From positions 1 through 35,273 of the forward strand of contig JAHHHP010000058.1 in NCBI GenBank assembly GCA_019359275.1: DNA of 35,273 nucleotides, read 5' to 3'. Below are positions 8,565 to 15,617 of the stretch, one piece after another (position 1 is the stretch's first letter; each line of letters opens with the position of its first letter). A program made the position numbers and the translations under genes. Source of the stretch: Myxacorys chilensis ATA2-1-KO14 (GTDB lineage Bacteria; Cyanobacteriota; Cyanobacteriia; Leptolyngbyales; Leptolyngbyaceae). The notes beneath the pieces are model-generated. The model did not search any database and was not told the origin of the DNA. It worked only from the letters and a program-made list of their open reading frames with translations.

Positions 8565-9608
8565 ATGACCTCTTCTCCAGATCCACGCCGCGACGACCCA
8601 CTTCCACCCAGTTCAGAGCGCCGCAGGCTGACGGCGGATGAGCTAATTGCTATGTTTGTCGCGTTCCTCAGCATTGGCAGCATTGGCGCTTGGGCAGCTA
8701 GTCAGCCTGATCAAGGGTTCGACATGGGAGCATTGACAGGGGTACTGCCAGCCCCGGCTCCACTTTTACCGAATTCAGGAGTGACAACGGCTCCAACGAC
8801 AGGAAATGGCGCAGCGATCGCACCGCAAGGCTTCTCAAGCGCTGCTCCCTACTCATCAGGCGGTACTCTGTTTGATCCCGCTCTTCAAGCTGACCCGCGA
8901 ACGAACACTCAGTTTCCAGCCGTTGTAGTCGTGCCCTCGGGAGCGCCTTCGCCGTCTATTGCCGCCTCTCCTCTACCGACACTGACCCCCGCTCCTACGG
9001 TTTCACCCTCCTCTCCTGTTCCCAATGCCACGTCTCCAACGGGCTTCTCAGATGTGCCTGCGGACTTCTGGGCGTCGGCTTACATTGCGGAATTAGCCCG
9101 CCGCGATATCATCAACGGCTTCACAAACGGCACATTTCAGCCCAATAAACCAATTACTCGCGCTGAATTTGCGGGAATTGTAAGTAGGGCGTTTGAGAAA
9201 CCAAAAAACCAGGAACTCCTGCCGTTCCGAGACTTGGAACCAAATTATTGGGCAAAGGGCGCAATCGATGAATCGGTGCAAACGGGATTTCTAAATGGCT
9301 ATCCTGGCGGTGTCTTTCAACCCAATCAAGAAATTCCGATTCTTCAGCTTCAAACAGCACTAGCAACAGGCTTGAAGTTGCAGCCTCCGTCCCAACCTAG
9401 CCAGGTTCTATCTCGATTTCAAGATGCCGGAGAGGTTCCAAAATGGGCACAAGGTAAAGTTGCCGCTGCTGTTGAATCTGGTATTGTAACCAACTATCCA
9501 TCGCCCAATAGGGTTGAGCCGAATCGGAATGCGACGCGGGCAGATGCTGCTGCTTTGGTGTATCAGGCGATGGTGAAAGATGGTCGAATTACGCCTAGTG
9601 CCCAGTAG
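8565..9608 (+). CDS. Single-membrane-helix protein with Pro/Ser/Thr linker and SLH domains
   Basis: The 347-residue protein has a short charged cytoplasmic N-terminus (RRDD, RRRL), one hydrophobic helix at about 26-45, and a long Pro/Ala/Ser/Thr-rich low-complexity spacer to about residue 160. Three S-layer homology repeats follow. The first is FSDVPADFWASAYIAELARR with the INGFTNGTFQPNKPITRAEF segment (about 162-207). The second begins FRDLEPNYWAKGAI and includes LNGYPGGVFQPNQ (about 221-265). A third, weaker one begins FQDAGEVPKWAQGKV (about 285-340). SLH domains bind secondary cell-wall polymer or peptidoglycan, so the protein probably anchors or spans the periplasm. It lies 72 bases downstream of the SIS gene and shares its strand. 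Confidence 0.88.
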   Translation: MTSSPDPRRDDPLPPSSERRRLTADELIAMFVAFLSIGSIGAWAASQPDQGFDMGALTGVLPAPAPLLPNSGVTTAPTTGNGAAIAPQGFSSAAPYSSGGTLFDPALQADPRTNTQFPAVVVVPSGAPSPSIAASPLPTLTPAPTVSPSSPVPNATSPTGFSDVPADFWASAYIAELARRDIINGFTNGTFQPNKPITRAEFAGIVSRAFEKPKNQELLPFRDLEPNYWAKGAIDESVQTGFLNGYPGGVFQPNQEIPILQLQTALATGLKLQPPSQPSQVLSRFQDAGEVPKWAQGKVAAAVESGIVTNYPSPNRVEPNRNATRADAAALVYQAMVKDGRITPSAQ

Positions 9609-9660
9609 TAGTAATTGCTCCTAGTGCTGCGTCAGAGGGATGCCTACGGCAACGCTTTGC

Positions 9661-9710
9661 GAAGAGGGATGAAGCAGTTCGACTTGGTTTTTCATGCTTC
9701 ATCTCTCTTC
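9661..9710. terminator. Bidirectional terminator hairpin between convergent genes
   Basis: GAAGAGGGATGAAGCA (9661-9676) pairs with TGCTTCATCTCTCTTC (9695-9710) over 16 positions with one G-T wobble. The 18-base loop includes a T-run. It sits between the SLH gene (ends 9608, plus) and pilT (ends 9738, minus), where both messages should end. There is no long T-tract after either arm. Confidence 0.65.
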
Positions 9711-9737
9711 CTTCGCTTGACAAAACCCTACGTCGCC

Positions 9738-11009
9738 TCACCTCGGGCGATACTGACGAGCAGTGGGACTAAACTCGCGATTGGAAGACTGTCCTGGATC
9801 ATAGCCTTCATTTCGCACGCGTCGCCGCAGATCGCCCAAATCAGGAGAAGCCTTCACCGCATCATCAGGGCTAATTCTACCCAGTAAAATTAATTCGCAC
9901 AGTGCTTGGTTCATCACCTGCATCCCTTCACTGGTACTTGTTGCCATGAGTTGAAAGGCATCCGTGTCATTGCCCTTGAGCAAATAATCTTGAATTGCAG
10001 GCGTGTTAATCAGAATCTCGTGAACAGCGATTCGACGTCCATCGGTGGTGGGAAGCAGTTGCTGTGAAATTACAGAGACAAGCGATTCCAAAATCTGAAG
10101 CCGCATTGCGCTCTGTTCGTCAGGGTTGTAGATATTAAGCAGACGATTGATCGTGCTGATGGCGTTCTTGGTGTGCAGTGTTCCCAACACCAAATGTCCC
10201 GTTTGAGCTGCTTGAAGCGCAATATCGACAGTGACGCGATCGCGCATTTCTCCAATCAAAATCACGTCCGGGTCTTCCCGCAAAACGGCTCGTAGCGCTT
10301 GATGGAATTGGTGAGTGTGCAGTCCGACTTCTCGCTGGCTAATCAAGCACTGGTTGGACGGATGGACATACTCTATCGGATCTTCAATCGTGACAATATG
10401 GCGATGCTGAGACTCGTTGAGTTCTCGAATCATTGCCGCGATCGAGGTGGATTTACCAGAACCCGTCGGACCTGTCACCAGAATTAATCCTTGCTCATGG
10501 TTAATCAGGTATTTCAGCACTGAGGGCAAGCCGAGATTGTCAATTGACGGAACCTCTAGAGAGATTAAGCGCAGCACCATCGCGCCTCCGGTCAAACTCT
10601 CAAAACAGTTGATCCGACACCGTAGAAACCCCGGATAGTAGATCGCGGTGTCTAGCTCTTTCTCTTGGGCAAATCGGTCGCGTTGTTCAGGGGTGAGGGT
10701 TTCGGCGAGATACTGATGAAAGTGTTCTTGCGTGACGATCGCAAGGTCACTCATCTGCACCATTTGACCCCGAATCCGAAATCGAGGCACTTCACCAACG
10801 CGAAGATGAATGTCCGAAGCATGTCGGGTATGGGCATCTTTTACTAGTTGCTCAATGGAGGAAACGGTGTTAGCGGTAGCTTGTCTAACTCGCATTCCGC
10901 CAAAATTTGGCGGTGGCGGAGTCAGGCTAGCTCTAGACGAGCGATGAGAAGCGCCTTGATTGAGGTTCTGCTGAGCAGGGCCATCAGGATTACTGTTTGT
11001 CATAGTCAC
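9738..11009 (-). CDS. pilT: Type IV pilus retraction ATPase PilT
   Basis: PilT is a hexameric cytoplasmic ATPase that powers retraction of type IV pili for twitching and phototactic motility. The 423-residue protein has a PilT N-terminal domain with HASDIHLRVGEVPRFRIRG (about 63-81), then the Walker A motif GPTGSGKST (180-188), the Asp box with HIVTIEDPIEYVH (204-216), Walker B DPDVILIGEMRD (246-257) and the His box TGHLVLGTLHT (270-280). An N-terminal Gln/Ser/Pro-rich extension of about 45 residues precedes the PilT core. Cyanobacteria often carry more than one PilT-like ATPase, and which paralogue this is cannot be told from sequence alone. The start at 11009 could also be the ATG two codons later. 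It stands alone, divergent from the DUF58 gene. Confidence 0.9.
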   Translation of the reverse strand: MTMTNSNPDGPAQQNLNQGASHRSSRASLTPPPPNFGGMRVRQATANTVSSIEQLVKDAHTRHASDIHLRVGEVPRFRIRGQMVQMSDLAIVTQEHFHQYLAETLTPEQRDRFAQEKELDTAIYYPGFLRCRINCFESLTGGAMVLRLISLEVPSIDNLGLPSVLKYLINHEQGLILVTGPTGSGKSTSIAAMIRELNESQHRHIVTIEDPIEYVHPSNQCLISQREVGLHTHQFHQALRAVLREDPDVILIGEMRDRVTVDIALQAAQTGHLVLGTLHTKNAISTINRLLNIYNPDEQSAMRLQILESLVSVISQQLLPTTDGRRIAVHEILINTPAIQDYLLKGNDTDAFQLMATSTSEGMQVMNQALCELILLGRISPDDAVKASPDLGDLRRRVRNEGYDPGQSSNREFSPTARQYRPR

Positions 11010-11363
11010 TAGGGTCGGATTTAGTTACATGAACTCTTGATCAAATCAGTGACATCTGGGGGCACAGAATGTGAGGCAATAGAAATGAGGCTATAAGTGT
11101 ATTCGCTGATTTAAGTTTAATTTATAGCTGTGTTCAAAATTCTAACCAGTATAATCACAGAGATTCTAGGTGTTTACAAACTTTTCTATTTCCTCAAACA
11201 TAGGGAAATTGGAGAGCGGGATTAAAGAAGAACTGATTTTCCTTCTAAAAGCGCTGTGTAGTCTATGTTTCTCTAAATCGTTCCAAGTCTTACTCGCGCC
11301 AAACGGGACTGATCAATCGCCTCCCGCTTTGCAAAGCCTTCATATTTTGATCTCATATTCGTT
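11010..11363. promoter_or_regulatory. Divergent intergenic region between pilT and the DUF58 gene
   Basis: No gene is seen in these 354 bases. The sequence is AT-rich and should hold promoters for both directions. TATAAT at 11150-11155 on the plus strand is a good -10 candidate without a convincing -35. A short frame at 11170-11367 has no protein-like features. I find no palindromic operator of note. Confidence 0.4.
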
Positions 11364-12521
11364 ATGAACACTCGCATTCTGCCGTGGCTAGAAACTCGCT
11401 GGGTCGCTCCGTCATTTAGTGGCTTAGTGTTGAGCGGATTGGCCCTCTTTTTTTTCTTAGCGGCTACCAATACGATGGCAGGATGGCTTTACGTCATTAG
11501 CGGCGTTCTAGTCTCCCTGCTGACGATCGCCGCTCTGCTTTCCCGACAAACACTCACCCAGCTTCAGCTTTCCCGACGTCCGATTCTGCCAATCAGCGCA
11601 GGGGACAGGCTCACGGTAGAACTACTCATTCAGAATTCGACCTCAAAGCGCAAAGAACTGCTGCAAGTGGAAGACTTGATTCCGTCGGTTCTGGGTGAAC
11701 CCGTTCGCCGAGTCGTAGAAACGTTGGCTGCCCACGGAACGCACTACTGGGTGTATGAGCAGCCCGCTGCCAGACGCGGAATCTACCGATGGCACAGCGT
11801 ACGGGTCAAAACAGCCGCACCCTTGGGGCTATTTTGGTGTCGGCAGGAGTTTGATGTCAGCGCGATCGCAACCGTCTATCCGACCGTTCTCCCCCTATCG
11901 CGTTGCCCTTTGATCGATGAACTTGGACAAGACACCAGCCTTCTGAATGACCATCGGCGAACGCAAGCCGCCACCGAGGGCTTGACGCGATCGCTACGAC
12001 CCTATCGCTGGGGCGACTCAACTCGTTTAATTCATTGGCGCACCAGTGCCCGTTACGGAGAACTGCGAGTTCGAGAATTAGAGACGCTCACCAGCGGACA
12101 AGAGATGATCATTTGCCTCGATAGCACGACCAGTTGGGACTCTGAAGCGTTCGAGCAAGCTGTGGTTGCCGCCGCCTCTCTTTATTTCTATGCGATTCGC
12201 CAAACGATCAATATTCGCGTCTGGACGGCGGGGAGCGGTGTTATTGCTGGAAACCAAGCTGTCTTGGAAACCCTAGCGGCAATTACACCCGCAGAAGAGA
12301 CTCAAATCGAGCGTCTGCCCATGACACCTCTCATTTGGCTGACCCAAAATCCCCTCAGTCTCCACAGCTTACCGAACGGAAGTCGCTGGATCTTATGGAA
12401 TGACCAACCGAAGCAGCTCATTCCTCTGCCTGGACTGGTGATCCAGCCAGAGCAGCCCACCGGAGCGTGGCGAAACCAATCGCTTCAACGTCAGCTACAA
12501 AATGATTCAACGTCCTCCTAG
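11364..12521 (+). CDS. DUF58 domain-containing membrane protein
   Basis: The 385-residue protein begins with two membrane helices (about 17-37 and 40-60) followed by a soluble domain. The DUF58 signature is clear: TRSLRPYRWGDSTRLIHWRT (about 208-227) followed by LRVRELE. A von Willebrand A-like fold is usual for this part, and the following LDSTTSWDSEAFEQAV segment fits one. DUF58 proteins are often encoded with MoxR-type AAA ATPases and transglutaminase-like genes, but none is next to this one. The function is unknown, possibly envelope-related. The ATG at 11364 is directly before the first helix. A DUF309 gene follows after 80 bases. Confidence 0.88.
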   Translation: MNTRILPWLETRWVAPSFSGLVLSGLALFFFLAATNTMAGWLYVISGVLVSLLTIAALLSRQTLTQLQLSRRPILPISAGDRLTVELLIQNSTSKRKELLQVEDLIPSVLGEPVRRVVETLAAHGTHYWVYEQPAARRGIYRWHSVRVKTAAPLGLFWCRQEFDVSAIATVYPTVLPLSRCPLIDELGQDTSLLNDHRRTQAATEGLTRSLRPYRWGDSTRLIHWRTSARYGELRVRELETLTSGQEMIICLDSTTSWDSEAFEQAVVAAASLYFYAIRQTINIRVWTAGSGVIAGNQAVLETLAAITPAEETQIERLPMTPLIWLTQNPLSLHSLPNGSRWILWNDQPKQLIPLPGLVIQPEQPTGAWRNQSLQRQLQNDSTSS

Positions 12522-12601
12522 GGTGCAGTGGAGAAACGCAGCAGACACCTTTAGAGTGGAGATGTTTCATAAGATGTAAGCCACTATAGGTTTAAGCAAC
12601 C

Positions 12602-13042
12602 GTGATCGAAGCCCTACCAACTGAGTTTTGGCTTGGAGTCGAGCAATTCAATCAAGGCGACTTCTATGCCTGCCACGATACCCTAGAAGCAATCTGGATC
12701 GAGGCTCCTACGTTTGAGAAGAAATTCTACCAAGGCATCTTACAAGTGTCGGTTGCGCTCTACCACTTGGGCAACCGCAACTGGCGTGGTGCAGTTATTT
12801 TATTGGGTGAAGGACTAAATCGGCTACGAGACTACCAGCCAGACTATGGTGGAATTGATGTTCAGAAATTTAGCGCAGATGCCGCTGATCTTCTATCAGA
12901 ACTGCAAACCTTGGGCGCGGAAAATGTCGATCGCATCGTTCTAAATCAAGCTTCTGATCAAGCAACGCCTTCTGAGCCTATTTTTCTTCGTCCCCCAATT
13001 CTCCAAAAATCCAAACCCGCTCTAGAAGAGAGCAGTGATTAG
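12602..13042 (+). CDS. DUF309 domain-containing protein
   Basis: The 146-residue protein carries the DUF309 signature: FNQGDFYACHDTLEAIWIEA (about 17-36) with conserved His and Glu, then FYQGILQVSVALYHLGNRNW (about 41-60). The fold in this family is a small all-helical bundle; the function is not established. The start is a GTG at 12602 (CCGTGATCGAAGCC), the only start that keeps the full domain. The last 30 residues are Pro/Ser-rich and look disordered. It probably shares a message with the preceding DUF58 gene. Confidence 0.85.
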   Translation: MIEALPTEFWLGVEQFNQGDFYACHDTLEAIWIEAPTFEKKFYQGILQVSVALYHLGNRNWRGAVILLGEGLNRLRDYQPDYGGIDVQKFSADAADLLSELQTLGAENVDRIVLNQASDQATPSEPIFLRPPILQKSKPALEESSD

Positions 13043-13730
13043 TTGCACTCGGCAGTCTTTCCAATTCTGACGCTTTGAGCGGGTCATCGGCGATCGCAGC
13101 AATCGTTATACTTTCGGTAATCATTCTCCTTCTCTTCAGGGTTTGTAGCACTTGGAGAGTTTTTATTGGTTGTGCTGTCACCGCATTGGCATTTTAGGTC
13201 AATGTCTTTAGTTCCTATCACACTCAGCATTGTAACAATTTCGACCGGACTGTTCACGGAACCGTTGCTAACCATGTTGTTTATCTCTCAGCCATTGCTG
13301 AATCAATTAACTGCAACAGAGTATGCTGATCTGATACAAAGATTCCTCACTGTAGAATATCTCAAATTTTTACTTCGTGAAATTGATGAGGCCCTAGATT
13401 CTCTTAAAATTATGTTGTCTGGCTTTATGTCTCTACGAATCCATTCGTTTGAGGGGCAGTATTCAACGGCATCGGTACGCTGGAGTAGCACTGTAGAGCA
13501 TCCTTGTCTATGCATTCATTCGGCTGTGTTCAAACTACAAGACATTGTGAAGGATTGTGTTGCCAAGATTAGAATTTCGTGCAAACCTACGTAGTAACGC
13601 TCCAGGTTATTGACGAAAGGACTAGTCATTTTGTTAACAGAGCTTTATTGAGAAGACGATTCCAATATTTAACTTTGCTTATTTTGACTGGTCAGGTTCA
13701 TCTAATTCCTCTAGACGTAGAGCATTTCCT
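13043..13730. other. Gene-poor stretch holding a kinase relic
   Basis: Between the DUF309 gene and the next plus-strand gene no intact gene is supported. A plus-strand frame (13166-13594) spans the kinase relic antisense and has no start signal or family resemblance. The minus strand holds the kinase fragment. The last 100 bases before 13731 are AT-rich and probably contain the promoter of the next gene. Confidence 0.45.
13303..13590 (-). pseudogene. Relic of a serine/threonine protein kinase
   Basis: On the minus strand the frame around 13395-13465 reads VEYCPSNEWIRRDIKPDNII. This aligns with the kinase catalytic loop found in cyanobacterial Hanks-type kinases (LEYxHSxxVIHRDIKPDNII), with the catalytic Asp, Lys and Asn kept and the first His changed to Arg. 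The frame before it contains a stop and only faint N-lobe resemblance. After NIILRE there is no DFG motif. So a decayed fragment of about 70 codons remains. The motif match is far beyond chance; everything outside it is too degraded to assign. Confidence 0.55.
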
Positions 13731-14687
13731 ATGACGCTTCTTTTTGACAGCATCTCCTCCAAGACATCCAATTCTTCTGGTTTACACGCAACCACCGCTG
13801 CAACTAGCTTGGCGGCGGAAAATCCAGCACAACCTTTCTCCAGAGACTTTTTCTACCAAGCTTTTGATCTCTCAAAGAGCGAAGAGACCATTGCAGACTA
13901 TTTTCATCATGCTCTGCAACACCCAACAGTGCTGTACTTATTTTTCCAACGCTATACCCACTTCAACGCCTATACCTCATCGGTCATTTCTCGGCTTGCC
14001 AGCTCGATCGCCATGTCACGCTATTTGTTCACCGATCCAGAAGTTCCGGTTATTGAAGAGGCGGATCGGGGATTTAATGTCGCAATGAAGGTGATGATTG
14101 CAGCTGCAGATGAAGGATCAAATGATGGTGCATCTCACCGTGCTCTTGCTCAACTTTTGCTTAAAACGATAGGGGACTACGCAGGCTTATCGGTGTTAGA
14201 ACGCAATCAATTTGCGAAAATTCCAGACTGGTTGAACGAGATCTCAATGTCAGTCATGGACGGCTACCAAGGGCAACCAGGTAATGTAGCGGCATTGATC
14301 CGCGCACTGGGATTTCATTCAGCTTCAGAACTTTTAGGGGATATAGAGTATGCGTTAGTTGATAAGGTCTTCCGCCACGACAATCAAGGTAGTGAATTTG
14401 ATTGCTATCTTCGTAACTCCTCAGCGGTTGAAATTTGTGGGCATCGCTATCATCCCTGGTGTTATGTTCTAGTTCATAGCCGATATGAAGGATCAGGTGT
14501 TGAAGCATCACATTTCGAGTGTGTTGTAGAGGCTCTTAATCTAGTGGTTCAATATCGACCAGAGCCAGTTGAACAAATTGTGCAGTGGGTTTTGGAAGGG
14601 TTTGAATCGTTCATGGCATTGGAGCAAGATCTATTCAAGCAGATTCATCAGGAGTGTCAGGCCTGGCTTGATGCCCATTGTCCTTAA
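13731..14687 (+). CDS. Conserved-looking helical protein of unknown function; possible heme-oxygenase-like fold
   Basis: I do not recognise this 318-residue protein with certainty. After a Ser/Thr/Ala-rich start of about 40 residues, the rest is predicted mainly helical with no signal peptide or membrane helix. Possible metal-binding residues occur on helices: Glu/Asp in IEEADRGF and ADEGSND, His in GASHRALAQLL, and Glu/His in GVEASHFECVVEALN (an ExxH arrangement). This resembles the iron-binding helices of heme-oxygenase-like diiron proteins, and the C-terminal helix pair would fit that fold. The assignment is inference only. The ATG at 13731 follows an AT-rich leader without a clear ribosome site. 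A strong hairpin follows 60 bases after the stop, so it is probably monocistronic. Confidence 0.75.
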   Translation: MTLLFDSISSKTSNSSGLHATTAATSLAAENPAQPFSRDFFYQAFDLSKSEETIADYFHHALQHPTVLYLFFQRYTHFNAYTSSVISRLASSIAMSRYLFTDPEVPVIEEADRGFNVAMKVMIAAADEGSNDGASHRALAQLLLKTIGDYAGLSVLERNQFAKIPDWLNEISMSVMDGYQGQPGNVAALIRALGFHSASELLGDIEYALVDKVFRHDNQGSEFDCYLRNSSAVEICGHRYHPWCYVLVHSRYEGSGVEASHFECVVEALNLVVQYRPEPVEQIVQWVLEGFESFMALEQDLFKQIHQECQAWLDAHCP

Positions 14688-14748
14688 ACTTCTGTCCCCA
14701 GCAGTTAAAACCTCGCTTCGGTGAGATTTAGCTTGGCCCAGAGACAAC

Positions 14749-14783
14749 AGGACAAGGGAACAACGTTCTCTTGTCCTACTTTT
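14749..14783 (+). terminator. Terminator hairpin after the 318-residue protein gene
   Basis: AGGACAAGGGAAC (14749-14761) pairs with GTTCTCTTGTCCT (14765-14777) over 13 positions with one wobble and a 3-base loop. ACTTTT follows. It stands 62 bases after the stop at 14687 and 42 bases before the next start. A weaker outer repeat (CTTCTGTCC near 14689-14697 and GGACAGAAG at 14808-14816) encloses it. Confidence 0.7.
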
Positions 14784-14824
14784 AAGAGAAACCCAAATGT
14801 AGTGTAAGGACAGAAGAATCAATC

Positions 14825-15475
14825 GTGTTTAACTGGCAACCTAATGTAGGGATAGCAGCCGGAATTCTTTCGTTAGCGAGCTATATTCCATACATCATTT
14901 CAATTTGCCGAGGAAAAACCCACCCAAATCGAGCAACCTGGTGGATTTGGACCACGATCGGAATAATTCTTACGACCAGCTACTCTGCGGCGGGAGCTAC
15001 TCATACCCTCTGGGTTCCACTTTCTCAACTGGTTAGCCAAATCATCATTGCGCTCCTGTCGCTTAGATATGGTGAAGGCGGTTGGCATCGTCTTGACCGA
15101 ATGTGCCTTGCTGGTGTAGCCCTGAGCCTGCTGCTATGGTGGAGATCGGGGTCACCGCTAGTGGCGTTGCTCATCAATATTGGAATGGACGGGCTGGGTG
15201 CGTTACCAACACTAAGTAAGCTTTATCATGACCCTGATTCAGAAGATGCCCTGTCCTGGTTTATGTTTTTGGGAGCAAACACTCTAAACCTGTTTGCGAT
15301 CGAACGGTTCTCAATAGAACTCGCGATCTATCCCCTTTATTTGTTTTGTTTGAGTTTAGGAATTGCTGCCCTGCTGACGCGTTCTGGGCGCTCACTTCGA
15401 TCATTGCAAATCAACTCTGCAAACAGAAGGACAGTTAGTCGATTTTTTAGGCAAATTAGAGGTCGATGGGATTAG
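14825..15475 (+). CDS. Multi-pass membrane protein with two PQ-loop-like repeats
   Basis: The 216-residue protein has about seven membrane helices. Two similar modules are visible: ILSLASYIPYIISICRGKTH followed by an aromatic NRATWWIW segment (about 14-44), and GMDGLGALPTLSKLYHDPDS with LSWFMFLGANTLNLFAI (about 120-158). Each has a helix with a central proline, then a charged turn with Lys or Arg and Pro, as in PQ-loop or SemiSWEET-type transporters, where two triple-helix bundles form the pore. The canonical Pro-Gln pair is not present (Pro-Tyr and Pro-Thr instead), so the family link is tentative. The start is a GTG at 14825. The Arg/Ser-rich C-terminal tail is probably cytoplasmic. The transported substrate, if any, is unknown. 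Confidence 0.7.
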   Translation: MFNWQPNVGIAAGILSLASYIPYIISICRGKTHPNRATWWIWTTIGIILTTSYSAAGATHTLWVPLSQLVSQIIIALLSLRYGEGGWHRLDRMCLAGVALSLLLWWRSGSPLVALLINIGMDGLGALPTLSKLYHDPDSEDALSWFMFLGANTLNLFAIERFSIELAIYPLYLFCLSLGIAALLTRSGRSLRSLQINSANRRTVSRFFRQIRGRWD

Positions 15476-15617
15476 GCAAGCGCTTTATTCAGAAGGACCA
15501 TTGTTGGCGGTGGGTAGCATCTGGGCATTTTTAATACACAGATTCAGATTAATTTAGTTGAAGATGAACTAGTGAGTTTTCTCATTTTTCTTTTTCTTCC
15601 GCACTCCTGCCTAAATC

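Noticed and set aside
9615..9887. Plus-strand frame between the SLH gene and pilT
   Set aside because: It covers the terminator hairpin and then runs antisense into pilT; no support.
11170..11367. Plus-strand frame in the pilT-DUF58 gap
   Set aside because: It overlaps the start of the DUF58 gene, lacks a ribosome site and has no recognisable features.
13166..13594. 142-codon plus-strand frame opposite the kinase relic
   Set aside because: There is no start signal, family resemblance or context, while the opposite strand has a clear kinase motif. The plus frame is best explained as an accidental antisense opening.
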